Of a stretch of 64,000 nt of DNA, positions 1 to 10,907 are shown piece by piece. Every line of letters starts with the position of its first letter. Position 1 is the first letter of the stretch. Source of the DNA: Plantago major (taxonomy: Eukaryota > Streptophyta > Magnoliopsida > Lamiales > Plantaginaceae); contig CM048841.1 in NCBI GenBank assembly GCA_026545765.1, positions 75,328,217-75,392,216 of the forward strand, read 5' to 3'. The translations under genes were made by a program, and so were the position numbers. Below the pieces are notes generated by a model. The model was given only the letters and a program-made list of their open reading frames with translations. It searched no databases and was not told where the DNA came from.

Positions 1-433
1 ATCCATCCAATCATCGGGGGTATAAATGTTATGACTTATCTTCTCGTAAAATAATTATTTCTCGACATGTCTTGTTTGATGAAAATAATTTTCCATATGC
101 CACAATGCATAAGTCGGATTCTGCCATACCTGATTTATTGGATGCGGGGAATACATCTCCCTGGATCACTCACTTTCCACCCATCTGGCCTGCTCCGTCC
201 CATACGGATCAGCCCGCCAATAATCCACAGGCTATAGCTGGGCCGCTTCCACACCAGGCCCAACAGCAGCCCTCCACTCCTCTCCATCACAGCCCACATG
301 CTGCATCTCCTTTGGGTCGAGCTACTACTCCTCGGTCCATCACCCCTATCCCGTTTCAATCACCACAGCCCACTACCTCACCGCCCTCACCGCCTTCTCC
401 CCCACCCCGGCCCAATCTGATAGCCCCTAAAAA

Positions 434-2058
434 ATGGTCACTCGTAGTCAACACGGGATTTTTAAACCGTACAAACAGTTTAATTTATCCACCTCGGTTA
501 CGCCTTCACCTTTACCACGTAACCCGATTGTTGCTCTTCGTGACCTGAATTGGAAATTGGCTATGGAAGATGAGTTTAGTGTTCTTATTCATAATAAGAC
601 GTGGGAATTAGTGCCCCGTCCACCGAATGTTAATATTATTCGTTCTATGTGGATTTTTGCTCATAAAGTCAAATCTAATGGTGTGTTTGAGAGGCACAAG
701 GCTCGACTTGTAGGTGATGGCAAAACCCAACAGGTTGGCATTGATTGTGGGGAAACTTTCAGTCCGGTGGTTAAACCAGCAACCATTCGGACGGTTCTAA
801 GTCTGTCTTTATCTAAGAACTGGCCGATTCATCAGCTTGATGTCAAAAACACATTTCTTCATGGTGAACTGAACGAGACTGTGTATATGCATCAACCGTT
901 TGGTTTTCGTGATTGCACACATCCGGACTATGTGTGTCTTCTTCGCAAGTCGTTATATGGACTCAAACAAGCCCCTCGTGCTTGGTACAAACGATTTGCT
1001 GATTATGTGTCTTCTCTTGGATTCATCAACAGTCGCTCGGATAATTCCTTGTTTATCTTCAAGAAAGGGAATGATATGGCTTATATTTTGCTATATGTTG
1101 ATGATATTATACTCACCACCTCCTCCGACACCCTTCGCTGTTCCATCATGTCTCTTCTCGCATCTGAATTCGCCATGAAAGACCTGGGTCCTTTGAACTA
1201 CTTTATGGGAATCGCGGTTACACGCCATGCGCATGGGATGTTTCTATCTCAAAGGAAATATGCTGAAGAGATTATTGAAAGAGCAGGGATGTCTGCGTGC
1301 AAGGCCACGGCTACGCCAGTGGATACCAATTCGAAGGTCAGCACATCGACTGGCACTTCGTACTCGGACCCCACAGCATATCGACGGCTAGCAAGGGCTT
1401 TACAGTATCTCACATTCACACGACCAGATATTTCTTATGCTGTTCAGCAAGTATGTCTTCACATGCATGATCCGGAGGATATTCATATGAATGCGCTTAT
1501 ACGCATCCTTCGCTATCTTCAGGGGACTCTTCATTATGGATTGCATCTATATCCCTCCTCATTCTCGGCTCTTATGTCATATACAAATGCGGATTGGGGT
1601 GGGTGTCCTGATACTCGTCGTTCCACTTCCGGTTACTGTGTGTTTCTTGGGGATATTTGATTTCTTGGTCATCCAAGCGACAACCCACTATGTCTCGCTC
1701 CAGTGTTGAGGCTGAATATCGGGGAGTTGCCAATGTCGTATATGAATCCTGTTGGCTTTGTAATCTCCTCCTTGAGTTACATTGTCCAATTACGAAAGCT
1801 ACCATTGTGTATTGTGACAATGTGAGTGCTATTTACTTATCTGGCAATCCGGTTCAACATCAGCGCACGAAACATATTGAAATGGACATTCACTTTGTTC
1901 GAGAACAGGTTGCGCGAGGACATGTTTGTGTTCTTCATGTTCCTTCGAAATACCAGATTGCTGACATATTCACTAAGGGACTGCCACAGGTTTTATTTGA
2001 AGATTTTCGGGCCAGTCTCAGTGTTCGTGAACCTCCCGCTTCGACTGCGGGGGTGTGA
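434..2058 (+). pseudogene. copia pol remnant: reverse transcriptase plus RNase H
   Basis: Frame one (434-1660) starts in the MVTRSQHGIFKP segment that normally opens the copia RT region. It continues through KARLVGDG (usually KARLVAKG), the QLDVKNTFLHGEL motif, SLYGLKQAPRAWY, the catalytic YVDD and the RPDISYAVQQV segment. It stops after GYCVFLGDI. A shifted frame (about 1657-2058) resumes with SWSSKRQPTMSRSSVEAEYR, the RNase H part, then CDNVSAIYLSGNP, TKHIEMDIHFVREQV and IADIFTKGLP, ending at TAG/TGA next to the purine tract. A further frame change separates the upstream linker (72-430). These are frameshifts in an otherwise well preserved polyprotein, so it is an inactive copy. Family assignment is secure; lineage was not determined. 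Confidence 0.9.
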
Positions 2059-2256
2059 TAGATAGTAAATATTAGTCAGAATATTTAGGATTCTAAAAGT
2101 ATAGTCTTAATAGACTTAGGATACCTTAGTTAGACTAGAATTAACATAACTCTCTTTGTTGTATCTTGTATAAATACTCTCATTGTGATTAATGAATCCT
2201 CACGGAATATATTCTTATACAGACAAAATCTCAATCAATTTTAACGTACTAACACA
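2054..2256 (+). repeat. copia 3' LTR (short, ~200 bp)
   Basis: It starts TGTGATAGAT directly after the purine-rich tract and ends near ACTAACACA. It holds a TATA-like TTGTATAAATAC at about 2165-2178. The partner LTR lies outside the window, so the boundaries rest on the tract and the TG...CA ends only. Confidence 0.65.
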
Positions 2257-2944
2257 ATATAATAAACATTCACGACTACATAAATTAAACTAAGACAATA
2301 CGTGCACATTTATATTCATGATCATCGACGTAATCCGGCCACACATTAAAGTGACTCCTTTTGTTATTGTATGTTGATATACTTATTATATTATAGACAA
2401 GTATACACGTTTAATTATATAGTTTTAAAGTTCAGAATTTTATGTTATTAATAAAGTTACGGACCGTTTATAATATTTCTGAAAAAAAGAGATTTTTGCA
2501 ATATACCAAAAATGGTATAGGAATTAGTAAAAATTGGTCTGTGTGTTTAACTTCCTTCTTTCCTTTACTTTGTGCATGCGGAACATCGTTTCATGAGTGC
2601 TTTGCGGCATATAGTGTTGTAGGAAGATAATGACAACATATGCAGCTATTAATCCTACGTTAATTAGTGTTAATTGGCTATCAACAAGATCCTAACATTA
2701 TTAAAGAATATGCTTGAAAAGGTTCATAAACCATAACCTTGTTTAAGTTTAATTTATTGTTTTGTCTCACGTTAGTATACGTAAGAGCTTGCGTAATCAG
2801 CAGAGAAAGGCTGATTACTTCCCGCTTCCCGGCGAACCAATACTCATAATTTATAACTAAAATGGCAGACACACGAGACCACGAGAAATATTTTTAAATT
2901 TTCATCCTTCTCATTTGAGATAGAGCGTCCAATATTTGAGATAG
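2257..2944. other. intergenic, nothing recognised
   Basis: AT-rich sequence between the copia LTR and the Mutator-like element. I see no coding segment, RNA gene or clear repeat. Confidence 0.5.
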
Positions 2945-3884
2945 GAGAAAAATGCATAAATGTCCCGAAGTATTGGGGGTATGCCGCACGCAGTGTAACG
3001 TTAGTTGACCCCGATCAGATTAGTCCCAAAGTTTAAAAAATATGGCAGAAACATGACATTCGACACAATTTTGACCTTGACCGCTGATGTGGCATGCCAC
3101 TCAGCGAGTCAAAGTCAAAATTAGCTGCCATGTTAGCAATTCATAAAAAGAAAAATGAAAAAAAATTAAAAATTCAGAAAAAAAGAAAAGAGAAAAACAA
3201 TTAAAAAAAATTGGAGGAAATAAAGTGGCGCCAAGATTCCCTACAAAAAACTAACAGAACAAAAAAAATGCAAATTAAAATGAAAAATTATTATAAAAAA
3301 ACAACTCTTCACCAATTTCCCCCAATTTCATTCACACCCTAATTCAAATTCCTCTGAAATTCCAACCAATTATCCATGTCTAATTATTCCTCTAGCTCGA
3401 ATGCAAATACCCGCACGACGTATTGTTTCTGTGGCATAGTTGCTGACCAGATTACGTCGCGGACTCCGATATCATCGTCTTTGCCTTCTTTGTCGTCTTT
3501 GCCAGTAAAGAAGAAAGTAATAGAAGGTGACTTCTCATATTTCCTGTTTATCCTTTCCAACGACTCTTTTTTCCCTTTTCTTCTTTTCTTTTACTTTTAA
3601 TTTCAGTTGTAAATTTTAATTTTTCTTTTTCTTTTTATTGTTTTTCTCTTTTCTTTTTTTTCCTGAATTTTTATTTTTGTTTTTATGAATTGCTGACATG
3701 GCAGTCAATTTTGACGTTGACTCGCTGAGTGGCATGCCACATCAGCGGTCAAGATCAAAATTGTGCCAAAAGTCCTGTTCCTGGCACATTTTTGAAACTT
3801 TGGGACTAATCTGACCGGGGCCAACTAAGGTTACATTGCGTGTGTCATACCCCCATACTTGGGGATCATTTATGTCTTTTTCTC
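2945..3884. mobile_element. Non-autonomous Mutator-like element (MULE) with long TIRs
   Basis: Two inverted arms of about 220 bp face each other (about 2945-3160 and 3665-3884). Both contain GACCGCTGATGTGGCATGCC / its complement, CAGATTAGTCCCAAAGTTT and GAGAAAAA..CATAAATG at the outer end. Flanking direct repeats TTTGAGATAG (2935-2944) and TCTAAGATAG (3885-3894) match at 7 of 10 positions, which fits the 9-11 bp target duplication of Mutator elements. There is no transposase, only a short ORF with a GRF-zinc-finger-like start. Long TIRs plus this duplication length argue for MULE rather than hAT or Harbinger. Confidence 0.8.
3376..3600 (+). pseudogene. short ORF resembling the start of a GRF-type zinc-finger protein
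   Basis: The 74-residue ORF begins MSNYSSSSNANTRTTYCFCG and continues IVADQITSRTP. GRF-type zinc-finger proteins commonly begin with a serine/asparagine-rich leader followed by C-x-C-G and a T..TP motif, so this looks like a truncated copy of one. The remaining zinc ligands (normally after GRRF..C) are absent; the rest is low-complexity. It sits between the TIRs of the Mutator-like element, as captured or transposon-associated fragments do. Whether it is translated is unknown. Confidence 0.45.
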
Positions 3885-4215
3885 TCTAAGATAGTGAAGA
3901 ATATGAAAATCTTTAAAATATTAATGCACTAAAACTCAGTGTCTCAACTAAATTCTGTGAGTTTGTGAATTTCAATTTTCTTTAAAGGAATTACGATCGT
4001 TTCCAATGTGAATTCAAGGGCCGTCTTGGTTGATCTTTACTCCAAGTTTTAACTTGAAGAACGTCTCTAACTTCTTTGAATTTGCACGTGATATCGAACT
4101 TTCTTCACGGAAGCTCGATCTTCAGGGTTAGTAGGGACGTGTTTTTACAGCAAACACTAAAATCATCGGAACAATGTGCTCCCCGTATGGTTACCATACT
4201 AGGACGCGAAATTAA

Positions 4216-4500
4216 TGTACCTTTTGACAAGTAGTTAGTGAAGTAACGTTACTCTGCTTTCAAAAAAAAAAAAAAACACTGAATTACGAACATTATTTTG
4301 GTGGAGAGAATTACGAAGATCAAGATTGAAGTTCATCACTAATGATGTCGATCTTGATGTACCTTTTGACAAGTAGTTAGTGAAGTAACTACTCTCCTTC
4401 AATCTTCATCACTAATGATGATGAACTTCTTGAAGGTTGACATCAAGATCATGGTTCTCTTCTTTCTGGTGGAGAGAATTACAAACATTCTGCTTCCTGG
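4216..4500. repeat. local direct and inverted repeats
   Basis: The phrase TGTACCTTTTGACAAGTAGT and the bases after it occur at about 4216-4246 and again at 4358-4389. AATCTTCATCACTAATGATG-type segments recur around 4325-4345 and 4397-4420, and GGTGGAGAGAATTAC recurs at about 4300 and 4469. This looks like a small local rearrangement. I see no coding content from 3895 to 5146 otherwise. Confidence 0.6.
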
Positions 4501-5146
4501 ATTTTAAGTTCTAGTTTAACTAATTCTGAACTTGAGCTCATTTACTTCTGAATGTTTTTGGTGGAACTCTCATCTTATATCTTATGCAGCTACTCAGCTA
4601 GCAGTTCCCACATTATGTGAAGCTAAGACGCTTCCGTCCACATTGAGTTTGAGCCAACCTCAAGCCGATTTTGCTAAGCTTTGTTTACCACTAACAGCCT
4701 CGACTAGCATACACTCTAAAGATGTTCATTGTTGACAAGAATTTGGGTGGTGTTACCTGGTGCACGTCAGAAAACAGCTGCTTTAAGCAATTTCTATAGC
4801 AACCATATGCTCGCTGCATAAACGCAAGACCAAGAGATGTACCCTAGTAGAGAACTAAGGAATCTAACAGTGAAGCTACATCAAGTTTCTGACCAAACAT
4901 ACATAACCAAATCCTCTGAATCTAACCAAACATAACCTAAGCCTCTGTTCTCTATTTCACAGCACCATATATTACTGATCAGGTCAATTATAAAACTTCC
5001 AGAGAAACCAAATCAGGAAAAAACAACCTGATAAAATTTACAATTAATTGATAAATCTAAATATGCATCTTGCACGCACTAAAGTACGTACTAAACACAA
5101 ACATTGCACAATTACAATCTTTGTATTATTATTACATGCACCAGTA

Positions 5147-7036
5147 CTAGTGCTTGATTTGTGACAACATGCACCTAGCATCCTTGCTGTTAGGCCTCTC
5201 TTTGGGGTTATCCAAGGTGCAAAAATAGGCAACCTTGAGAACCAACAACATCTGCTCCTCATACCCGTTGCCCATCAACTTGGGGTCGATGGCTCTTTTC
5301 GGGTCCTCCGAGGTCATCACATTTCTCATCCATTTCACCAGACTCATTTCATCTGTGTTCTGGAAAAAGTTGTCAGAAGGCAATTTTCCCATCACAAGAA
5401 CAAACAAAACTACTCCGAAGCTGTACATATCGCACTTGTCAGTGAACTTAAACGTCTGGTAATATTCCGGTGCGATATATCCAACAGTTCCCGCTACATT
5501 TGAAGTTGAAACGTGCGTGTGAGCATCAGGAACAGCTTTTGCGAGTCCAAAATCAGCAATCCTGGCCTCCATGTCGTCGTCCAACAAAATATTTGCAGGC
5601 TTCAAGTCCCTATGAATAATCCGCGGAGTATGACTTATGTGAAGATACTCAAGCCCTGCAGCAATCCCAATTGCAATTCTATGCCTCGAGAGCCAATCCA
5701 ATTCTCTTCCCTGTTGGAGCCAATCCTGAAGACTTCCGTTTTTCATGTACTCGTAAACAAGATAATGGCAATCAGGTCGAGGGAGATGGGCGAGCAGGGC
5801 AAGTAGATTCCGGTGCCTGATATGTCCCACGGTTTGAATTTCGGACCTAATTTGACGCATTTTCTTGTTCAAGAGCTTGCTGTCTTCATCAGTAAGCTCA
5901 TCTGCATCTCTAGGTGGCTGAATGATCTTCTTTATGGCAATCTCTCTGCCATTACTTCCTGGTAAAACGCCTTTGTACACTTCTCCACATCCACCTTTCC
6001 CAATCACATTAAGAGACGCTAATCCATCTTCTTTCTCCAGGAAGGCCAAATCCTCCGGCTTCTTGATCAAGGGGCTAAATATTTTCAAGCTGGAATCTTT
6101 GCTACGCCCTTTGATCAAGAACATGAGCAGCCTAAAGAGCATCGAAAATGCTAAGCCAGAAATAGTGCCTGCTATAGCTCCAGCAATGAATCCGAAAATC
6201 CAGCCCACGAGTTTCGCCTTCTTGCTCGTCCTATGGCGGTGGTGTGATGATGATGTTGCTACGGATGGAGACGGTGCTTGGGCATGCGATGAGCTAAAAC
6301 TGGAAGGAGCCAAGGCAGAGCTAATATGATTTGTGCGATTCGAAGTTTCAGCAAGGACATAACGTTTGGGCAAGCTTTCTGCATCAACAGAGTGTTTGGA
6401 CAAATCCTCCAACTGGTTCGTCAACGGAACCCGACCCTCTAACAAGCTGTTCCCAGATAAGTCAACGAACCTGAGATTCCGAAAGGATCTCAAAGACTGA
6501 GGCACTTTCCCTTCAAACATATTGCCAGCAAGATTCAATTTTTCCAAGTTTGGAAAGTGTTTCAAGAAGTTGAGATTGCCAACAAACTTGTTCGATGACA
6601 AATCAACTACTCTGAGTCGAATCAAAGACGAAACCCCAGATGGGATTTTACCGGAAAACTGGTTCTTTCCAAGATTCAAGACCTCAAGGCTCTGGCACTC
6701 AGCAATTTGAGCTGGGATTTGGTCAACTAATCGGTTGTTTTGCAAAGAAAGTTCTTTGAGGTCTTTCAACAAACGGATGGCAGGCGAAATCCTGCCATTG
6801 AGCTGATTGGAGTCAAACACAAGGCGGGTGATTCTGGAAACGTTGGAATGGTTAAAGATTGTCTGCTCGCAGAATATTCCGGCAGAGTTGCAGGCGTTTC
6901 TGGGTGGAGCACGGCGGAAACCGAGTGCTTTGTGGACGAGCAAGAGAGCTTCGTAATCGGATTGAAGGAGAGTTGGGGCGGAGTGAGCGGAAAGAATTAG
7001 AGTGAAGAATGAGAAGAGGAGAAAATGCGCGGCCAT
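5147..7036 (-). CDS. SOBIR1: SOBIR1-like LRR receptor-like kinase
   Basis: Intronless ORF of 629 residues, close to the ~640 of Arabidopsis SOBIR1/EVERSHED. SOBIR1 is the plasma-membrane co-receptor that joins LRR receptor-like proteins lacking a kinase and signals with BAK1 in immunity. In order: signal peptide (1-19), an N-terminal cap with NACNSAGIFCEQ (48-58), about five leucine-rich repeats (about 70-205), a serine/histidine-rich juxtamembrane stretch, a transmembrane helix (277-304) carrying the GxxxG ladder at G282, G286, G290 and G294, and a kinase domain. Kinase landmarks: glycine loop GKGGCGEV (346-353), AIK lysine K369, HRD at 475-477 and DFG at 495-497. Segments such as SPLIKKPEDLAFLE and DADELTDEDSKLLNKKMRQI are hallmarks of SOBIR1. 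The ORF ends MLSQIKH, as in the family. No disabling change is visible, so it looks functional. The identification is by memory of the family, not by a search. Confidence 0.95.
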   Translation of the reverse strand: MAAHFLLFSFFTLILSAHSAPTLLQSDYEALLLVHKALGFRRAPPRNACNSAGIFCEQTIFNHSNVSRITRLVFDSNQLNGRISPAIRLLKDLKELSLQNNRLVDQIPAQIAECQSLEVLNLGKNQFSGKIPSGVSSLIRLRVVDLSSNKFVGNLNFLKHFPNLEKLNLAGNMFEGKVPQSLRSFRNLRFVDLSGNSLLEGRVPLTNQLEDLSKHSVDAESLPKRYVLAETSNRTNHISSALAPSSFSSSHAQAPSPSVATSSSHHRHRTSKKAKLVGWIFGFIAGAIAGTISGLAFSMLFRLLMFLIKGRSKDSSLKIFSPLIKKPEDLAFLEKEDGLASLNVIGKGGCGEVYKGVLPGSNGREIAIKKIIQPPRDADELTDEDSKLLNKKMRQIRSEIQTVGHIRHRNLLALLAHLPRPDCHYLVYEYMKNGSLQDWLQQGRELDWLSRHRIAIGIAAGLEYLHISHTPRIIHRDLKPANILLDDDMEARIADFGLAKAVPDAHTHVSTSNVAGTVGYIAPEYYQTFKFTDKCDMYSFGVVLFVLVMGKLPSDNFFQNTDEMSLVKWMRNVMTSEDPKRAIDPKLMGNGYEEQMLLVLKVAYFCTLDNPKERPNSKDARCMLSQIKH

Positions 7037-7203
7037 TTAACGGCGGAGAGTGGTGGTTGGATTGGATCTGTGAAGTCTGAGATGGATTGGCGACTCATTT
7101 GTATGGTGGTCATATAGTATTTTAGATTGCTGTGGAAATTTGTGACAAGTGATAAGTCTTTCTGATCCCGTGTGGAAAAATACTTGGCGGGTTGACTTGT
7201 CAA

Positions 7204-8154
7204 CTTACGCTTTTGCCCTGCTAATTTTCAAACGTTTCACTCCTAGTGGGCTGGTGGGAACTGGCAAGAATAGTTACTGCGCATTTGGAGGCTTGGAGCT
7301 CGAATTTATTATGTGTGCAAAATATCTACCACTACCACTTTGTCAAAAATACCTCTGTTTCATCTCCTCGCGGTCCGAACATAAGATTTAAGATAAAAGT
7401 GAATAAAGTAAGAAAAATAGTGATAAAGTAGGAAATATAGTGTATAAAGTATGAGCGATAGTGTATAAATTAGGAGAGGAATTTTATATTTAAGGAATGA
7501 GAAGATGAAGTTGGGACGGATTAAAATAGAGTGCGAGAAGATTAAACTGGGATGGAAGGAGTATCTATAAAGTCAGGTTGATTTGTGAAGTCCAGAATTT
7601 GAACCCACCTTTAGTGAATAAAATATTTGTTTGATACTTACCATAACTAAAATGATACATAATTATATTACATCTATCCTACGTAAAGCACCATTTTTCA
7701 CGGGAGGTTTCCTGGAGTTTGGGGGTGCGCCCGCACCCATGCGCACCCCCTTGGCTCCGCCTCTGTATGCATTGGTTGAATGTAGATTACGATCTGATTC
7801 AAGTCGATTTTGAATCTTATCGAATTCATGCTCGTGTATACAAGTCGATCACGAGTTCGAACTTTGCGGATCCTTCAAATTAAGAGCTCGAGTTTAAGTT
7901 TGCGAGCATTCAATTTGCTTACAAATGGTTAAATTAAATTAATTATTATTTTCTAAAAAAATATTTTACTTATTATTAGTATGATTTAATGAAGTACATG
8001 ATACATTAATAGAATTTTTAAGTTCTAATACTCCTATGTTACTTCATTTTTCTAACAAAATATATGTGAACATGAAAAAGTCACTGTGTATGGTTTTAAA
8101 AATATAATATTCCTATTAAACGCATATATACATATGTATATATAACATGTACTA
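7204..8154. other. upstream flank of the kinase gene, no gene seen
   Basis: A GC-rich imperfect palindrome (GGGGGTGCGCCC...GCGCACCCCC, about 7722-7751) ends an otherwise AT-rich stretch. From about 7780 and again just beyond the gypsy element (13619-13720) there are scattered TCGAGC/TCGAAC motifs that may be a worn repeat split by the gypsy insertion. No coding content is supported. Confidence 0.4.
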
Positions 8155-8159
8155 TTTAC

Positions 8160-8499
8160 TGATATAAGCGGAAGCAAGATAAACGCCAATCTAACACGTA
8201 GATTAACAAATACGATAGCAAGCAACTATCAAACAGAGTTAAACTCAATATTCTTGGTATTAACCAAAGACACAATGTCAATAACAATTCTGTAGAAATA
8301 ACGTATGAATGATAAATCCTAGCTACTAGACTATATATAAGAAAATAACAATACGAAATCTAACAGACTTAGAATACTAATCCTAATGAACTAAATACCA
8401 AAAGTACGAAACAAGCCTAACTAGTTAGACTAACTGGTCGAGATTTGCTTAGCCGCATCAATATGAGCGACTAGCTCTTCCCATTCCTGTACCACATCA
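8160..8499 (-). repeat. gypsy 3' LTR
   Basis: 340 bp, matched base for base (about 97%) by 13273-13613. On the minus strand it begins TGATGTGGTACAGG directly after the purine-rich CCAGGGGAGAC (8500-8510), which acts as polypurine tract. The last ~23 codons of the pol frame lie inside this LTR. Confidence 0.95.
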
Positions 8500-8770
8500 G
8501 TCTCCCCTGGTTGAACAGAACTCGACCTCAAGTTACCTAGCGCATCTGAATAGATCGGTGCCTTTAAAGCGTGATAGAGGGTCAGATCCGCGACGTTGAA
8601 AATCGAAGAAATACCCAGGATCGGAGGAGGATCCACAACGTAAGCATTATCATTGATGCGCTTTAGAATTTTGTACAGACCATACTTGCGAGGTTGAAGT
8701 TTGGAGTAAGTACCGACAGGAAAACACTCGCGACGAAGAAACACCATAACCATGTCACCCTCAGTGAAGA
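8430..8770 (-). pseudogene. C-terminal part of gypsy pol, running into the LTR
   Basis: On the far side of the CACTA insertion the frame resumes FTEGDMVMVFLRRECFPVG, KLQPRKYGLYKILKRINDNA, ISSIFNVADL and ends VQEWEELVAHIDAAKQISTS at 8430. This is the usual integrase C-terminal GPY/F-like region without a chromodomain. Reading passes through the polypurine tract and the last ~23 residues are encoded within the 3' LTR. Confidence 0.85.
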
Positions 8771-9911
8771 CGGATAGGACGCCCGTCTCTAAAATGGGCG
8801 TCGCAAAGCTTTTAGAGACGGATAAACAATATGTCTCTAATTCGCGACGGATTAGCGACGGTTAATTCCATTATCCGTCGCTAAAAATTAATTTTTTTTT
8901 AAAAGCTGAAATTTTATATCGAAATTTTTTTTTAAATTGAAAATTTTATACGAATATTCAATACGGATAAACCGATAAACCAACAATTTTGTTCAATACG
9001 GATAAACTGACAATTTTATACGAATATTCAATACGGATAAACCGACAATTTTGTTCAATACGGATAAACCGATAATTTTATACGAATATTCAATACGGAT
9101 AAACCGTCAATTATACACAAATATACAATACGGATAAACCGACAATACAATAAATCGAAAATTTCGTACAATATTCAATATTCATTATTCAATAATACAA
9201 TATACAACATTTAATAATTAATACAAAGAAGAAATTACAAAATTAATAAGAAAAAATTTTAAAAAAAAACTAGATCTTGATCTTGTTGCATCTTGGACGT
9301 CGGAGCTGGTCGGAGGAAGGAGTGGACGGTGGTGGTGGACGGCGGGTGGTTGAGGCAGTGGTGGTGGTTGACGGGTAGTAGTGGTGGAGAAGAGGTGTGC
9401 GGGTGGTGGTGGAGGAAGGGTAGTGGTGGTGGAGGTGGAAGGCGGCCGGTGGTGGAGGAGAGGGAGGCAGTGGTGTTGGAGCTGGAAGGCGGGTGGTGGT
9501 GGAGGAGAGGAAGGTGGGTAGTGGTGGTGGAAGGAGAGGTGGTGGAGGAAGGGGAGGAAGATGATGGTGGAAGAATCATGGTGGAAGAGGGAGGAAGATG
9601 ATGAGGCAGATCTGGATCTCGTGGTGGGTATATTAGGGTTTTAGCGACGGATAGATTTATCCGTCGCTAATTAGTGACGGATAGATCTATCCGTCGCTAA
9701 ATTTTCTTTCTTTCTTTTTTTGTTTTAAAATTTTTGGGTCAACTTAATTAGAGACGGATAATTAACCCGTCCCTATTTAGAGACTGATTAGCGACGGATT
9801 AGAGACGGATTGGAGACGGATTGAGCAATTTGCTCAATCCGTCTCTAATCCGTCGCTAAAAGTAGCGATTCGTCGCTATTCCCGTCTCTAAAACCAGAAA
9901 TTCTTGTAGTT
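8771..9911 (-). mobile_element. CACTA (En/Spm-like) non-autonomous element nested in gypsy pol
   Basis: The right end on the plus strand is TTCTTGTAGT followed by T instead of the canonical final G, the complement of the CACTACAAGAA terminus. Subterminal repeats (AGCGACGGAT, GAGACGGAT and complements) fill 8771-8890 and 9640-9900. Between them are tandem copies of AATACGGATAAACCGACAAT (8955-9180) and a GGTGG-rich core (9290-9610). The left CACTA terminus is missing and part of the gypsy frame is lost there, so insertion was followed by a deletion. Orientation is set by the CACTACAAGAAT-type end on the right. Confidence 0.88.
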
Positions 9912-10907
9912 AACTTCACCTTCGATGTCAACTAAAGAATGTGCCATAGTCTCAGCGGCGATACTAAAGTTGGGACTGCGGAGAATGTCGACTAGATCCA
10001 CCACATGACGAGGAGTACGACGATATACTATCTCAAATGGGCTATGACCGGTAGAAGAATGAATGTCGCTATTAAACGTGAACTCGGCCTGCGCCAATGC
10101 GTAATCCCATGCACGCGGTTTGTCGATGCAAAGGCAGCGAATGATATTACCCAGCGAACGATTAACGACTTCCGTTTGGCCATCGGTTTGGGGGTGTGCG
10201 GAGCTAGAGAACTTGAGTGTAGTATCGAAGAGCTTCCACAGAGTTAGCCAAAAGTGGCTTAGAAACTTCAAGTCTCGATCGGATGTGATCGTCACAGGTA
10301 CCCCATGTAACCAAACTACGTCGCGAAAAAAGAGGCACGCGATGTTAGTAGCGTTCGATGTCTTTTTACACGGAATGAAGTGAACCATCTTGGAGAAACG
10401 ATCCACGACTACAAAGACTGAGTCGACACCGCGTTGAGTGCGCGGTAACCTAAGGACGAAGTCCATCGTGAGGTCCGTCCAAATTCCATCATGCGGCGAT
10501 AATGGCGTGTAAAGTCCCGTGTTGTTAGCTCGTCCTTTGGCTGTTTGACAAGTGTAGCACTTCAGCACAAAACTACGCACGTCGCGTTTCAGTTGCGACC
10601 AATAGAAGCGAGCTTCAACCCCCGATATGGATTTGTCGACTCCCAAGTGGCCATTGAGTTCGCCGGCGTGTAAATCCTGTATCAATGATTCGCGTAAGGA
10701 TATGCGTGGAATACATAACCTGTTTGCCTTGAAGAGATAACCATCATATATGTGGAAGTCAGTAGTGGGGCCAGTTTGAGTGCACGTTGTCCATGTGTCT
10801 TTGAAGTCATCATCCTGTGCATAAAGATCTTTCAGAACCTCAAATCCCATGATCTCTTGTCGAAGCGAAACGACCAAGGTGGCACGGCGGCTTAGCGCGT
10901 CGGCCAC
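9912..10907 (-). pseudogene. gypsy integrase (DDE), interrupted by CACTA insertion
   Basis: The frame opens with MADALSRRA (end of RNase H, normally [10 protein letters not shown]). The zinc-binding HHCC region follows (HAGELNGHLGVDKS ... CYTCQTAKG), then the DDE core: WTDLTMDFVLRLP and VFVVVDRFSKMVHFIPC, TSDRDLKF, and SSAHPQTDGQTEVVNRSLGN. It runs to HSLVDIEGEV and then breaks off at 9911, where the CACTA derivative begins. About fifty codons expected before the C-terminal part are missing. Confidence 0.92.

Larger units (their letters stand above)
1..2256 (+). mobile_element. Ty1/copia retrotransposon, 3' half (cut by window edge)
   Basis: The segment reads as the end of integrase/linker, reverse transcriptase, RNase H, a purine-rich tract (CTGCGGGGG, about 2045-2053) and then a short LTR. 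The proline/serine-rich stretch encoded at 72-430 is the variable linker found between integrase and RT in copia polyproteins, preceded by the typical RHVLFDE-like motif. The RT carries LLYVDDII. The order integrase-RT-RNase H is diagnostic for copia. The reading frame is broken at least twice, so this copy is not autonomous. The 5' part lies outside the window. Confidence 0.93.

Noticed and set aside
5922-6329. Plus-strand ORFs opposite the kinase gene
   Set aside because: They are antisense shadows of a well-identified minus-strand gene.
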